Of a stretch of DNA of 64,000 nucleotides, positions 1 to 11,966 are shown in pieces. Numbering within the stretch: the stretch's first letter is position 1; each line of letters starts with the position of its first letter. The notes beneath the pieces were generated by a model. The model was not told the origin of the DNA. It made no database searches and saw only the letters and a program-made list of their open reading frames with translations. The DNA is taken from contig KL197711.1 of the NCBI GenBank assembly GCA_000697665.1, positions 1,360,761 to 1,424,760 on the forward strand, read 5' to 3'. The DNA comes from Jaapia argillacea MUCL 33604. Lineage: Eukaryota; Basidiomycota; Agaricomycetes; Jaapiales; Jaapiaceae. The translations under genes were made by a program, and so were the position numbers.

Positions 1-1141
1 GGATGATGGTCCTCCTTGAGTTTCCTCAACCTTGCCCTTGCCCTTGCCTTTCTGCAGATCTTCACCCTTCTCGATCTCTTTCATTTCTCTGTTCACCTCG
101 ACCTCCTTGCCATCTTTCAACCCAACCTTTTCCTCTTCCGTTTCCGCCAAAGCTCCCAACATAGCCTTCAAGCCGCCTCCTGCGCTACCACTCTTCGTCC
201 CAGAGATCTCTACACTCCCACTTCGACTGGAAGTCGTCTTCCGATCCCCACCAGGACCATCTCCAAACCCAAATCCTTCCTTCTCTTCCTTCGGACTTTC
301 CTGGAACCAATTCAACTTACCCCAACCATCATCTCCGATCCGAGTCGAAGTCCTACTCCCCATTTTCTTCTTCCTCCGCTTCTCTACTAACCCTCTCTCC
401 CTCTCTCGCTGTTCAGGATCGGCATAATCCAATGCTCCTCTAAAGGACTCCTCCCGCGCATCGTCATCCTGGGAGCTGCTAGCAATATGGCTAGAAGCAA
501 AGTAACCATCTTCTTCGACTTCACTTATCCCTCCTCTCGAACGAGCAGGGTTAATACCACTGGTGGAAATGCGGAGCGGACGAGGGGAATTTGGGAGAGA
601 AGCTGATTGGTTCGGCGAGTAGGTATAACTGTTAAACCTGATCGAACCAGGAGGTCCCGTACGGGCCGAGGGTGTCCCAGGAACAGGAGCCTTTGATGGG
701 TCCGAATAGTACTGAGACTGCGAACGATTTCGCATTCGCCCTTGAGGAGAAGTGGTACTGGCAGAAGACGTAGAATCGAATTGGGTATGTCTGGACGATG
801 AGGTAGTGAATTTGGATGGAAAGTCATCTGCTGTGCGCGATCGTTTGCGAGTATGCGACGGGGAAGAAACATCACCATTTTCGAAGGTCAAATGCTTGGA
901 AGGAGTCGTCGAGAGGTGAGACTGAGCACCTAGAACCACAGAATCACTCCCACTGGGTTGGGGGCTATGTGGAGCAGAACGTGCGGCCTCGGTCGATTCA
1001 CTGGCGCTTGGCTGAGTAGCATTGGGTTCAGAGGCGTGTTTCTCATGATCTTGTTCCGTCTTCTCATCGATTCTGTCGCGATGATCCTGTTCGTGCGCAG
1101 CCTTGACGGCTTCGCGGACAACGTCGATCAGGGGGGGCATC
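1..1141 (-). CDS. Ser/Thr-rich hypothetical protein, 3' part missing at the window edge
   Basis: One uninterrupted reading frame of about 380 codons runs from an ATG at 1139-1141 to the left edge without a stop, so the C-terminus lies outside the window. The N-terminus begins MPPLIDVVREAVKAAHEQDH and turns into a long low-complexity region rich in Ser, Thr, Pro and charged residues. It contains a basic HTRKRSR patch, a KRRKKKMGSR stretch that could be a nuclear localisation signal, and an acidic/lysine-rich repeat region (EMKEIEKGEDLQKGKGKGK) near the edge. No catalytic domain is visible and I do not recognise the family. The start is preferred because the frame opens just upstream and codon use is even from there. 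Disordered nuclear or regulatory protein is a guess from composition only. Confidence 0.6.
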
Positions 1142-1766
1142 GTCAGGGCTTGGACTGAGGCTTGGAAGGGTATTCGTGGTCCAGAATGAAAATTGTAAAA
1201 AGCAGGAATAGGGAGCAAGGCAAAGCAGACTCCAAGCGGTCCAAGTGCGCTGTTGACCTTGACGCGAACAGGACGCGAACAAGACCCTTCGAATATTCTC
1301 TGACGTCACTCACAGAAAGTCTAAGCGATTGGCCACGTTTCTAAAATCCACTTGGACGTGCTCAGATGAAGCATTTACAAGTGACGACAACGTAAGACTA
1401 CAGATACAGCGCAGAAACTGATGCCAATGAGATGTGGGACCAATGTTGCGCATGGCTGTCCTGCTAGGTGTCCCTTATATGCCCAATGGTTGCTTGGACT
1501 CCCCAAAAATCGCACCCCAAAACGTTCCTCCAAACCTCCGCAACACCGTCCTCCTCGCAACCTACCTGCATGCCATTATCTCTTAACAAATAGTATTCTC
1601 GATTCGGAGTTTGTATCACCGCAAGACTCGGATGCAGAGGCACGGGAATATTGGAGATGGGATTCGACACACCAGCTGTGCGAGAACGTTGAAAATGCAC
1701 GGATTCAACATGGTGATGACTGAGATGACAAGATGAGCAGAGGAACGACAATGAAGGGCAGTAGAC
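1142..1766. other. Intergenic: 5' region of the left-edge gene and 3' region of the SAP gene
   Basis: Both flanking genes are on the minus strand. An open frame of about 95 codons on the minus strand at 1464-1751 lies just past the SAP-gene stop, but no splice-site pair joins it in frame, so it is more likely 3' untranslated sequence. No repeat or RNA gene seen. Confidence 0.5.
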
Positions 1767-4533
1767 TTACAACGGGAGGTAGAGGTTCACTTGTTGCTTG
1801 AAATTCGTGCTCCTCCCAGAGATGACGGCAGCCTCGGGTTTCCCAGAAAATCCCTGCTCCATCTCCGTACTCGACATCCACTTCCCACTCAAACTACACG
1901 TCGCCAGCATCAGAATAGAAAATACACAACTCCACAAAGTACCGACACTGACCTATTCCCAACAACACTAGCCAAGACATAGCGTTCGGCAACCTCTTTC
2001 ATTGCCGTCCCAGCATCACCAATGTCGGCCATTCGGCTCAGCCACAATCTACTGATTCCTCGATCAAACTCTTCATGATTAGCCCACTTCACCTTATCCA
2101 TGAGTGGGTTCGTCCATTTGGGTTCGACTAAGCTCTGGGGAACGAGTGGCGGTGAATCTATCCGAGATGCGATGTAGCTGGCCCAATCTGCTCGCAAGGG
2201 AGCTGCCGAAGGAGATGGCTGAGGAGACTGGTGGGTTGGTGAAGCTGAGCCGATCACCTCGCAAGTCGCTCCCACCACATACACAGTTTCTTCCTTCCCA
2301 GTATCGCATGAACTCGTGCAGATAGTCCATATTTCATTGGGAACCACTTCCGTAGCTGACGTTATCTTGTCTTGCAACCAGCCTCGTGAAGCGTTTGGCC
2401 GTGATGTGGTTAGGGTACTCGGAGCAGGAAGGGAGGTTGGAGGGGGAGACCCGATAGATATAGCAAACCAAAGACGTGTGATGGCGAATCTAGAATAACG
2501 AGCGAGATTAGAACCTGCATCATAAATACCGTGGAAGTCGCAAACAGACCTCACAGCAATATCTAATTCCTTCCCTCCAATCATCCACAACCCATCGGCA
2601 ATGGGACCATCTTTGATGCCGCGACTGTCGATTCCGTCATGCGAACCTCTCGCAATCACCCCAAATGCGTTTCCCAACCAGCTCTGCTGCCAAACATTCT
2701 TGGATGTCCTCATCTCATCTCTGCACTGAAGGAGGAAAGGCCACATATTCGTCATGTTAGGCGGGTATCTCGTGGTAAGGGAGGATAGGCGCGGGCCCCT
2801 AAATTGGTGGGTGAGAATTGTATGGGCTGAAAGGTAGACTAAAACATGGTTTTGTTAGTATTTGAAGAGGTTTGAAGAGGGGTGAGATAAGTTCACTCAC
2901 CAGCATATCGGAACATCTTGCAAACCCTTACGCAGACCCTCCTTTCCTCGTCTCCAAGCCCACTCAAAATCACAGCCCATCTCCCCACCCGCTTTCGTTC
3001 TGAAAGCTTGGGAGGGAAGGTTATGGGTTTAAGAGTTGGTAATGGTAGGGGTAGCGGGAATCGAAGTGAATTTGAGTCATGATTAGTCAATCCTGGAGAC
3101 GTTAAAGGAGCTGGAATGGAGGCCCTAGAGGGTGAATGAAGTAGAGCTGTGTGCGTTGAAGTAGCCGACTGGTTTGTTGGTATGAGGGGTCGGTTAGCGA
3201 CGACGAGCGGCTTAAATCTTTTCGCCGTCGAAGGTTTGTTCGTCGGAGTCGGAGTTATCCCAAGGGTCGGTAGGGTAAACTCAAGGGGTATAGGCACGGA
3301 CATGCTTCCCTGTGCAGCTAAGGGTTCTGCGTTTGGAGGCGTATTTTCGGACGTAATTCGAGTATTGGGTATTATAGATACAGATGTTGACAGGGAGGTC
3401 CTCCCAATTGGAGTCAGAGCAGCGGAGCCTGCGCTTGATTTGGGTAGAGCCGGTACCTTGAATACACTTTGTACATGGTGTACATGTGTCGAAGTCATTG
3501 TTAGAGGAGTGTTCGCAATTGCGGAGGGGCCAGCATCTTGGTCTTTGGGCATAATCAATTGCTTCCGTTTCTTCGGCGGTGGCTCGACATCTGTGATATT
3601 TGATGATGTCGCAAGAGAACGTTTTGCCGACAAGAGAATAGAGCTTGCTTCAGAAGCAGATGAGGAAGAGGCATTATCAAAGTTTTGGGGAGTCACCGAG
3701 GAATCGGAGGGAGCATCAGGAGGGACGGCAAGATTGGAGGGGGCTTTCGCCTCCGCGGGTTTTTTCTTTCGCCTCTTGGGAGCTGGAGTCGCTGAAGTCA
3801 CTGAAAGAGAATTATTCGCAGGCAACGAAGACGGGGCTGCATTGACAGCCGCTGGCTGCCCCACGGTCACAGTATCGCCCTTGAGAATAGATTGGATCTT
3901 GGATTTCTTGACGGGTGCATCTGGATCACCTCCGACCGCCTCCGAAGGTCGTTTTGCGCGCTTTTCGGTAGTTCGAGCGACTTGAGGTGTTCCTATGAGA
4001 AGCCGTTCACCAGGCAAGGAAGACTCCCGGACTTGAGATGGTGCGGATGAGTTCGAGTTCGAAGGCGGATCAACAGTGTTAGAAGCGGTAGAGGTAGGCA
4101 GAGGAGGTGTGAGCACGAGCGGAGTAGTTGATCTCGCCTCAGAAGTGATTGAAGTCGACGGATCCGCAGACGGCACCCGCTCCAGAGGGGGTGTCGGGTT
4201 ACTTGGCTCTCCTACCAAAAAGTCTGATCTCGCGTCGACCTCCAATCCAGGGGCAACAGCAGATAAACCGGGTAGCCCTCTGCCGACACCACTCTCCGCA
4301 GAAGAAGGAAGACTCTGTTGGACAGTAGCCGTCGTCGGTGGCAGTGACCGCGCAATCCCAGACGACAAGGTCGCGCCGGAGGAACTGGTACCAAGCCTCA
4401 CATTCTGAGCGTCGGTCAACTTCTGGATAAGAGCTCCCTTGGCGAGCTTGGAATAGCCTGTGATGCGGCGCTCCTTGCATAAGGCCTTGAGTTGAGGTAC
4501 AGTGAATTTCGAGAGGCCTTCAGTCGTGGACAT
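1767..4533 (-). CDS. SAP-domain protein (putative DNA-binding chromatin protein)
   Basis: Exon 1 (about 2907-4533) starts MSTTEGLSKFTVPQLKALCK and continues ERRITGYSKLAKGALIQKL, a clear SAP motif at residues 8-42 (a helix-turn-helix fold that binds AT-rich or scaffold-attachment DNA). About 450 Ser/Thr/Pro-rich residues follow with short basic patches (PKRRKKK, PKKRK). The C-terminal third is a compact conserved-looking domain (WPFLLQCRDEMRTSKNVWQQ, ADGLWMIGGKELDIAV) joined by three short introns near 2839-2906, 2491-2548 and 1900-1965. With these removed, the frame closes at TAA 1767-1769 after ...NFKQQVNLYLPL. I know the SAP family but not the C-terminal domain. A nuclear, chromatin-associated role is inferred from the SAP motif and basic patches. 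Confidence 0.75.
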
Positions 4534-4727
4534 TGTGGCGGAGGTGGACTGAGTGGTAGCCTCCGTGACCCCATCAGTCGATCGCGTGGCAAAGGCCGAA
4601 AACTACACTCTTTTACGATCAAGACGAGGATAAATGTTCCAACACGATACAACTTGGAGTTAAGAGGAGGGAACCAATTTGCGAGCCAGAACGCCCAACG
4701 GTTAGTCTAAATAATCTAGGTAATATA

Positions 4728-6169
4728 CTGTGCCCTGTCGGCTACTCGGCCACTATGTGGTTTTGTCCGTCTAGCGTTCGAACCACTGGCCCATTGCCTC
4801 TCAAACTTGTATTAGCTCGAAGTAATCTACTTGGGAAGCGCCTACTTGCGTCGGCAGCTCGCCCCTCCTCTGAAAAGAACTATCCGTCTTGTTGTTATTC
4901 TGAGAAATCTTAAGCAATTCACACAGCTTCTTGCAATCACCAAACCACGGAATACATAGCGATGGTCCATCATGATCCACCTCGTCACATTCTACTAACC
5001 CACCTTCCCCCAATAAATTGACCCTAGCACACCCTCCAACTGCCTACTCAACTCTCAATCTCAACTGAAAACTCACCTCTGGCTCCCCACTCACTCCTCA
5101 TACTTTCTCAATCCCTCATCCCCATTGCTGTCCCCCCTTTCTATCCCCTCCAAATTTCTCAAATAATTCCAAATTCCCTTTGTTCATCTTCCACCCCCTT
5201 CCGTCACTCCCTTTTCTTCACACCAAATAGGTCACACCCTGGCCAGATCGGGAGCGACATTTTTGCGTCTTTGCCCATACTTGCTCGTCTTTACTCTTCT
5301 CAGGCACTCGAATCTATTTACCCAAATTATTATTGAGACTGTGAGGCAGGCTCGTAAGGCAGGTGCAGTATATGACTATCGACATGCAGTGTATTTTGCG
5401 TAGATTGTTCTCAGTCTCGAGCTCTTCAGTGTAAGGGAGGCTGAATGGACATGTCGAGTACTACTCGAACACATTTTCTCACTCGATTTTCTTCAATCCT
5501 GCCCCAGTAATCACCATTGCGTAGCTTTGCGTGCATCGTAGCGACTGGCTTCGAGTCAGTGCAATAAGTAGTGCAGTTGTTAGCAGGAGAACGGGAATTG
5601 CCGAGTGCGCGCCACAGTGTACAAACAAGACACGCGGGTCGGACGAGAAGCAACGCGAATTATGGGGGTGGGAGAACCCCTCAGAGGAGGGGCATCTTGG
5701 CTATAAACTCCCCCCTCGACTTTCTCCATAGCCCAGGTATTTGTTGCACAGTGGGCAATTCTTTCCGGAGGGTGGGAAAATGGAGAATGACCCCGTACTC
5801 GGCCAAAGGGCGGCCAGCCCTCTATAATTTATATATGTCGTGTATCTGGTGTTTGAAGAGTGATCCTCAATGCTTATAAGGGTAGTATACCAAAGAAAAC
5901 CTGAGTGGCAGAGGGTGGTTGCTCTTCGATGGGTGGGCAAAGATGGATGGAGGCCGAAATTAGTGATTCTGACCGAAAACGTGCCGGTCGTGTTTAGATT
6001 CGATTTAACTCCATGAAATGCAGACTAATTTGTCTGGAATTTTGGGAGGCATAGGGCTCGTAGATGTACTATATGCCCCGACCAAGAGATCCAAGAATTT
6101 CAGGCTGGGTGCGGCACAAAATGCGATTGACCGAGTAGCCAGACTGGCCGAGTAGGCGGCAAGGCACAG
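4728..6169. mobile_element. 1.44-kb TIR element with TA target duplication
   Basis: The ends are inverted repeats of 25 bp: 4728-4752 (CTGTGCCCTGTCGGCTACTC...) and 6145-6169 (...GGCGGCAAGGCACAG), which match at 22 of 25 positions. Both outer ends touch a TA dinucleotide (4726-4727 and 6170-6171), as expected for Tc1/mariner/pogo-type insertion. No transposase frame is visible inside; the interior is partly CT-rich (5040-5330). It is therefore a non-autonomous or internally deleted element, or two unrelated short repeats by chance. The TA flank plus a 25-bp arm makes chance less likely. Confidence 0.5.
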
Positions 6170-6422
6170 TATGCACCATCATGGTCACCTAGCGACCGGC
6201 CACCTACTAAATCTGGCCTGTAGTCGCGCACATGGCAGCCATGCACTATTGATGTTATTCCTTTCGCTCACACCAGTGAGCTGCACTTTCATACAAGCAG
6301 AGGCCTTGCATATCATGTGCTCTCCACTGGCAGTGGTCATTTTGCAGCAAGAAATCAAGGAATCCTTTCTTCGTCACAGTAATTACTGTCATCTGATCAC
6401 CCGCGGCCCACAACAGGACTTA

Positions 6423-6832
6423 CAGCTGAATTCAGAACGATAGACCACATCGATTCTACTCCTCACAGGTACAGAAGAAACGAAGTCGCTTTTTTGGGAC
6501 ATTTCTCGGAGACCAAGCCCCATCTTGACGCGCTCCGGAGCTCAAGTTTGCGAGACGACACCGAAACCATGCCACCTTTGCACAGAGGTTGACTATCGTC
6601 ATACCAGGAAATCACATGCAAATTCGAAAGGCTCTCAAGGAGCTCCTTGTCTCGACGTCGGCCCTGGCGTTTAGCAGATGACTTGCGAGCGTTGGTGGGG
6701 TGCAGTGGGCGTTGGGGCTGTCGGTCAACGAGAGCACCAAAATTGGCTAAACCGGCCAAAAAAAGCCGACTTCTTGACTTCCGTGCCTGTGAAGGGTGGA
6801 ATCCAAGTGGTCTATCGTTCTGAATCCAGCTG
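6423..6832. mobile_element. MITE-like element, 410 bp, long TIRs, TA target duplication
   Basis: The left arm 6423-6497 (CAGCTGAATTCAGAACGATA...) and right arm 6757-6832 (...ATCGTTCTGAATCCAGCTG) are inverted copies about 75 bp long and roughly 84% identical. Each arm abuts TA (6421-6422, 6833-6834). The short internal segment (about 260 bp) has no convincing gene; minus-strand frames there are by-products of the repeat. Size, long arms, TA duplication and lack of coding capacity fit a Tc1/mariner-type (Stowaway-like) MITE. It lies 254 bp beyond the larger element at 4728-6169 but its arms are unrelated. Confidence 0.75.
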
Positions 6833-7638
6833 TACTGCACACCAAATCATGTTTGCTTTTCAACCAGGTGGGCAGTGAACACACGACAATTACAGTGTGA
6901 TCAAACTGTATATTACCGTGTCAAGAATTCACATTCACCCCTGTGGTTGCGCAGGTATCAAAAATGCCCATGTCGCTACAGAGCACTACAGTGGTCTGAT
7001 CACCGATGATCGACGACGACGAATTCCTGGCATCATCAACCTGCCCAAGTTCCAGCTGGACAATCAACCCATCGAGACAGGCCCATATCACAACTTTCAA
7101 CAGTTTGCAATGACTGACCCGCCGGCGAACCTTATTGAATGTGAGAGTAGACACGAATGATTTCTCCTGTAAAGAATACCTCGCCCGAAGGATCATATTT
7201 GTTCATGATCATATACACCCTGCCACCAGTGCATTCGGCCGGATGAGATTGTGGCCATTTTGGTCAGCCCTCCTCCATTGCGACCCTCAAGTTACAGCAT
7301 CAGCCAAGCAAATGTCTGGCGTTCCAACCTTATCTCGGGACGATTGTCGTCCAACTTCTGTACTACGTACGTCAGCGACTTCTTTCCTTTCTCAGCAGCT
7401 CCTCCTCCACATCGCCTAATTTGGTATCCCGTTTGCGCCAGATCTTCCACAATTTGCCATCACCGTTCATTACTGTGTACCACACACATCTTCGGAGAAT
7501 AGAGCTAAACGGCTCCTCGACGCGCTGTTTCGCAATGCTCTGCCTTCCTTATGGTATAAAGACTAGGGCCTCGACAATGTTTCCTCCCACCAACATACAA
7601 TATCTGCTCCTTCAACCACCAACTCAAACCTTCCGACG
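6833..7638. other. Intergenic upstream region of the gene at 7639
   Basis: No coding frame with convincing codon use or splice pattern. The right part is the promoter of the next gene; a TATA-like box lies at 7555-7560 and is listed separately. Confidence 0.4.
7555..7560 (+). promoter_or_regulatory. TATA-like box upstream of the gene at 7639
   Basis: TATAAA in the context ATGGTATAAAGACT, 79 bp before the ATG at 7639. The position suits a fungal core promoter with a short leader. Confidence 0.4.
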
Positions 7639-8299
7639 ATGTCTCGAATCTTCGACGACCTCGCAAAGACCATCTTGAGCTTCACGATATACTCATTCCT
7701 ACAATCGTCGGGAGATGATTTCAAGGTGGTGTGTGCCTACTTGACAGAGCGCAGGAAGATGGATCTCAATGTGGTGAGTCTCGAGTCCTCGCTATGTTAC
7801 GTTCACTCCTCAATATTGTATCGTACTAGATCTTGGCTCTTTTCGCGTACGTGCGCGTGGTGTTCTTCTCTGTTAGTATGGACCTAACCGCCCATGAACA
7901 GGGTTGCCGTAGCTACCGATAGCAGAGGGATTGCAGCCTCAGCCGGAACCCTCTTGCTATTCACCAACAATCTTCGTAATGCTTATGAAGCTCACTCCCC
8001 CTTGGAACTCAAAGTATGTGCGCACCCTTGATTTCCACAGTGGACTGCTTATTTTCGTGTCATAGGAACGCATCGAAGCCGTAGGCTATCGTCATTTTGC
8101 TATTCTAGATGCCGTTCCTGTTGTTGGTATCCTTGGCTTGATGATGATGCATGCCATCCAACATGTCGAGGACCCGTTTCTGGGCGTTGGGTGTGTCATC
8201 CTGGGGTATCTGCCTGCTCTTGTTGGCTGGGTGGTCCATGTTGTAGGTTGTGTTGTGAAGAAGTATCAGGGTTGGAAGCGAGATCGTTCCCAGGTGTGA
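7639..8299 (+). CDS. Small predicted membrane protein, four exons including a 17-nt exon
   Basis: Exons 7639-7773, 7830-7846, 7902-8013 and 8066-8299 join in frame to 165 residues; all introns are GT-AG and the second has a CTAAC branch site. The protein starts MSRIFDDLAKTILSFTIYSF. It has hydrophobic stretches around ILALFAVAVA, GTLLLF, AILDAVPVVGILGLMMMHAI and CVILGYLPALVGWVVHVVG, so three to four short membrane segments are likely, and it ends in a basic tail (KKYQGWKRDRSQV). I do not recognise the family. Because the internal exons are tiny, automatic prediction could easily truncate this gene. The ATG is the first in frame after the TATA-like box. Confidence 0.6.
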
Positions 8300-8531
8300 G
8301 TTGGGCAGGATCGGGTTTAGGTTACGCTAGTATGAGGATAAAGCCCTCCTCCGTCGACAAACGCATGTCAGTAGTCGTCACTGCTTATAACACCAAAGAG
8401 AAAGGAAGAACTCGGAAAGTTCTCCAGAGGGAACCAGTGGCATCAAGCTTAGGATGAAACGAGTACTCAAGAATGATAATGAGGGCTTCTTGAAATTCGG
8501 GATCTTGACAAGTGTAGACTACATCGGAAGC

Positions 8532-11210
8532 TCAAATGGTATACACAAAGAACAAGTTTCTGAGGGGGGAAAGGTGAGTCAACTGACGTGAATCAAATCA
8601 CTCGACGATTCACTCACTGTTTATCCGTCAGATCCATAAATGCATGCCTCTCCCTCTCCTTCTGCACATCCTCATCAGTCCACCCTCTCCGCTCCTTCTC
8701 AGCCAAGAACTTCTTCTGCCTCTCCCTATTCAGTCTGATATTCATCCATCGCAATAAGAAAGGGATGAAGATTCCAACTCCGTAGAGCACCAATATCGCG
8801 ATCTTGCCGGGGACATAGTTGGGTGCATCTTTGGGAAGAAAGATTTCTGTGCCGACGATGTTACCAAGGCTAAACGTGAATAAAGTGAGAGCGTTGATCG
8901 TCGACTAAGTATTGCGCACGCTCGATCAGATTTGCAAGGGAACATAGGCACCGGAACGTACCTTCTTTGTATGGCCGCTGGTGTTGCTGGCGTTATATGC
9001 GTAGATTGATGCGAGACTACTACCACAAGTACCAATCAAATATGACCCTAATGGTACTATTTGAGGAAATGTCTAACCGGAGAGCCGGAATGGGACCTAC
9101 CCATGAGAAGCACTCCTTTCTGGTCGGTACCGTTCAGCCCAACGAGAATAGCTGTAACGAGACTCTCAGCGCATAACTTCAACTAGTTGAAGAGCGACCC
9201 AACCTGCACCGACGATCGTAGGGGCGACGGCTATAACAATTGGCAGCATTCTTTCTCCCTGATGATTTGTTTCAGCATCCCATATGGGAAAGTGGATTGG
9301 TTGTGGTCGTGGTTCACTGACTTTCTTATCAGACCACCAGCCACAAAATATAGTCATGAGAGCTCCGATGAACCCTCCAGGGGCGTTCAAAATCAAGGTC
9401 TGCCTCGTCCTTCGGTCTGGTGTTGGTATTGGTTCGAAGTAGATTGGACACGAAAGGGACGTACGTGTAACCGAAACTCTTGACGATCATGTTGCCGACT
9501 GTCATATATCAAGTTCAATGAATATGCACGAGCAAAGGCGGTATGTGACTTACAGTTACTCAATGCGCCGTTGGGTATGCTGGCTGGGAACATAAATTAA
9601 CTTCGTCAGTAACGAACCATCTCATCCATCCACAGATCAGCAATATCAAATACCCACTCATCATAAGAGTCATAAGAACGATCAACCAAGTCCTTCCATC
9701 ACCAAGAGCTTCTTTCACCTGCTCCATTTTCAAAACCTTCGCCTCAGTTCCGACTTGATCATCTCTCACTCTCTCCAGCGCTGCGATTCTCTCTTCCTGG
9801 GTGAGCAGCTGAGCGTGCACGGGTGAATCAGGCATGTAGATCAGTACGCATATTCCCACTACTAGTGCAAGGCCTCCGATGAGGAGGTAGAGGATCTTGT
9901 AAGGAAGGAAGTGGGGGTTGGTATAGTAAGAAATGCCCTGTATATGTAGATTGAAAATGAGGCGCGAGGAGGAGAGCGAAGGGAGTGTCCTCACATAGGC
10001 CACGAAACCACCGAAGATTGCTGTGAGGCCGTTCTAGAGAGGGAGAATTAGCGAATTGAGGCGTCAAGGCACCAATGGGAACGAACCATCACATAGAACC
10101 AAGCTATCCGTCCAGCCTATGATAATCACAAACATTGAGCGAAAATTCCAAAAGAGTTACTAGCATGATGTGATCACGATCCAGAAAGTACTGACCTGTT
10201 CATCTTTCTTATAAAACATAGATATGATAAGGATAAGGATAGGTGCGACACAGCTCTCGCACATTCCTATCCGTTGAACATGAGTTCGAGCACCCATGGG
10301 TAACTTCAAACGCACCAAGAATGAATCGAAGGAAAAAGAAGGCCCCAAAGTTAGTGGTCGCAGCTTGAAGCATCAAAACCACACCCCAAACAACGATGTT
10401 CACTCCTACGAGGGGACGAAATATTATAAACCGAACTAAGCATAGGGGTTGGAGAGCGCACCAAGATACTTCGCAACGCGAAGTTTCTGAGAAATGTAAA
10501 CGGTTGGGAATTCCCAGAAAAGATAACCTACGAAACTTAGATGAGACAGCGGGAGGGAGTGAGGTGAGATATGCAACTAACCAAGGTAGAAGGCCATGGA
10601 TACGAGGTTGTATTGCTATGCACAAAAGACTTGAGATGAAGATTCCGACAAGGAGTCAACAACGAACCTGGCCAGTAATAGGAAGACCCATGATACTGGA
10701 CACATTATTGACATCGTGGACGAGAATTCAGATTCTACTTGAGGATACGCACCTGGCATAGTTGAGAGTATTCTTGTCTCTATGGAATCAACACAAGTCA
10801 ACACTGGCCGAAGTGAAATCTCAAACGGGCTTACAAAAATTGTGTGAAGTACACAGCAGCACAAAGCGGAGGGATCCAGAAGTCCTATCTCATATATCAG
10901 GATTACCACTCCCCGACTTTCGCTAAAATCAAGGAAAGGATCTTACAAGCTTCCTCTTTAATCTCCGGTTATATTCCTCGCTGAACTGCGCCCTCCTCTC
11001 CTTCCCAACCAATTTCAAGGCTTCATCACCATTACCAGCATCCGATTCCGAGTCAACGACGGAGACGTTCACATCCAACTCGCCAGCTTCTTTATCAGAG
11101 GCCTCCTTCATCGCAGAGTCTTCTTGTGACTTCGACTCGGACTCAGACTCGGATCGTTTCTCATTCTCGAGTTCGGGGATAATAGCTGTATGATCAACCG
11201 GGGGAGACAT
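8532..11210 (-). CDS. MFS permease of the anion:cation symporter (Dal5/Tna1-like) family
   Basis: Many short exons on the minus strand join into a 12-helix transporter. After an acidic cytosolic N-terminus (MSPPVDHTAIIPELENEKRS...) come LDKNTLNYASVMGLPITGQ, FYLGYLFWEFPTVYISQKLR, FFLRFILGAFEACVAPILIL and IPNGALSNFG. In Dal5-type carriers these cover TM1, TM2, TM4-5 and the middle loop. Later helices include LILNAPGGFIGALMTIFCG and LASIYAYNASNTSGHTKKS. The last intron near 8613 must be removed to give DLTDKQNLFFVYTI, the usual family ending; without it the frame stops two codons earlier. Family members import allantoate, nicotinate, pantothenate, biotin or related organic anions with protons at the plasma membrane. 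The substrate cannot be told from sequence alone. Confidence 0.85.
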
Positions 11211-11471
11211 CGTTAAGAGGCTAGAATAAAGTTGAGTGGGGTGGAGGCGAAGGGAGGTTGAGTCTGTTTGCCACAGATAAGGGATCCAGCATTCAGTGGA
11301 TACCGACCTTTTAGCTCCCTACTGATCTCCTGCCAAGGCCCCATATCTCTTACTAGGGCCCCCTCATCCCACTTCCCGTCTATACATACCATATCTCTGC
11401 GCGGTCATATCTCTCCACCCACCCACCATCTCAACAAGAGTAGATAAGACGCTCCAGCCATATTGCGTGGG

Positions 11472-11953
11472 ATGGAAGAAGCTGTTAGAGGCAACACTAA
11501 TAATATACACCAATGGAAGACATTTAGAATCTCGAACAAGTTTGTTAGTGGAGAAGACGTACGTTGTTGGGTCTTATCTCGCCTACTTCGTGAAGTTCAC
11601 GGGAACCAAAGAAGCGATAAGCAAACTCAGAAGCATCTCCAGATGATAATGTTACCGCCATTGTAGTAACGCCGTAGTAAAGTATCTTCAAGCAAGACCA
11701 CGAGAACTGGAATCGTTTTCGAGCAGCATGAAGTTCGTCCGAACGGAAAAAACATACGATCCACGATTGAGATTCGGAAGGGAAACGATGTGCTACGAGT
11801 CTCTTCGGTTCCACTCAAAGTAACCCAGGACCACGACAGAGCGAAGGTTGAAAACTGGGGAGATCAACTTGAAGATCATCCTGCATTCACCAAAGGTGTC
11901 AGCGAACTTGAAGCAGACGCGCTCACCTACGCTTTAGCAGTCAACGCCGAATG
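11472..11953 (+). pseudogene. Gene remnant or uncertain small gene
   Basis: The right half has a clean coding frame: TGIVFEQHEVRPNGKNIRST..., then VSSVPLKVTQDHDRAKVENW and HPAFTKGVSELEADALTYAL, closing at TGA near 11953. An ATG frame at 11472 (MEEAVRGNTNNIHQWKTFRI) and a middle frame (SEASPDDNVTAI) lie upstream. Joining all three would need one out-of-phase splice and one intron of only 34 nt, so either exons are mis-set or the gene is decaying. No family recognised. It lies just before the repeat copy at 11967, which also carries a broken frame. Confidence 0.35.
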
Positions 11954-11966
11954 ATGCTGCTGCTGG

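Noticed and set aside
1464-1751. 95-codon minus-strand frame as a last exon of the SAP gene
   Set aside because: No donor and acceptor pair keeps phase; the SAP frame already closes naturally at 1767.
4731-4790. tRNA or SINE: TGGCCGAGTAG resembles an A box and GTTCGAAC a B box
   Set aside because: Order and spacing of the boxes are wrong on either strand and no cloverleaf can be drawn; the sequence is better explained as TIR.
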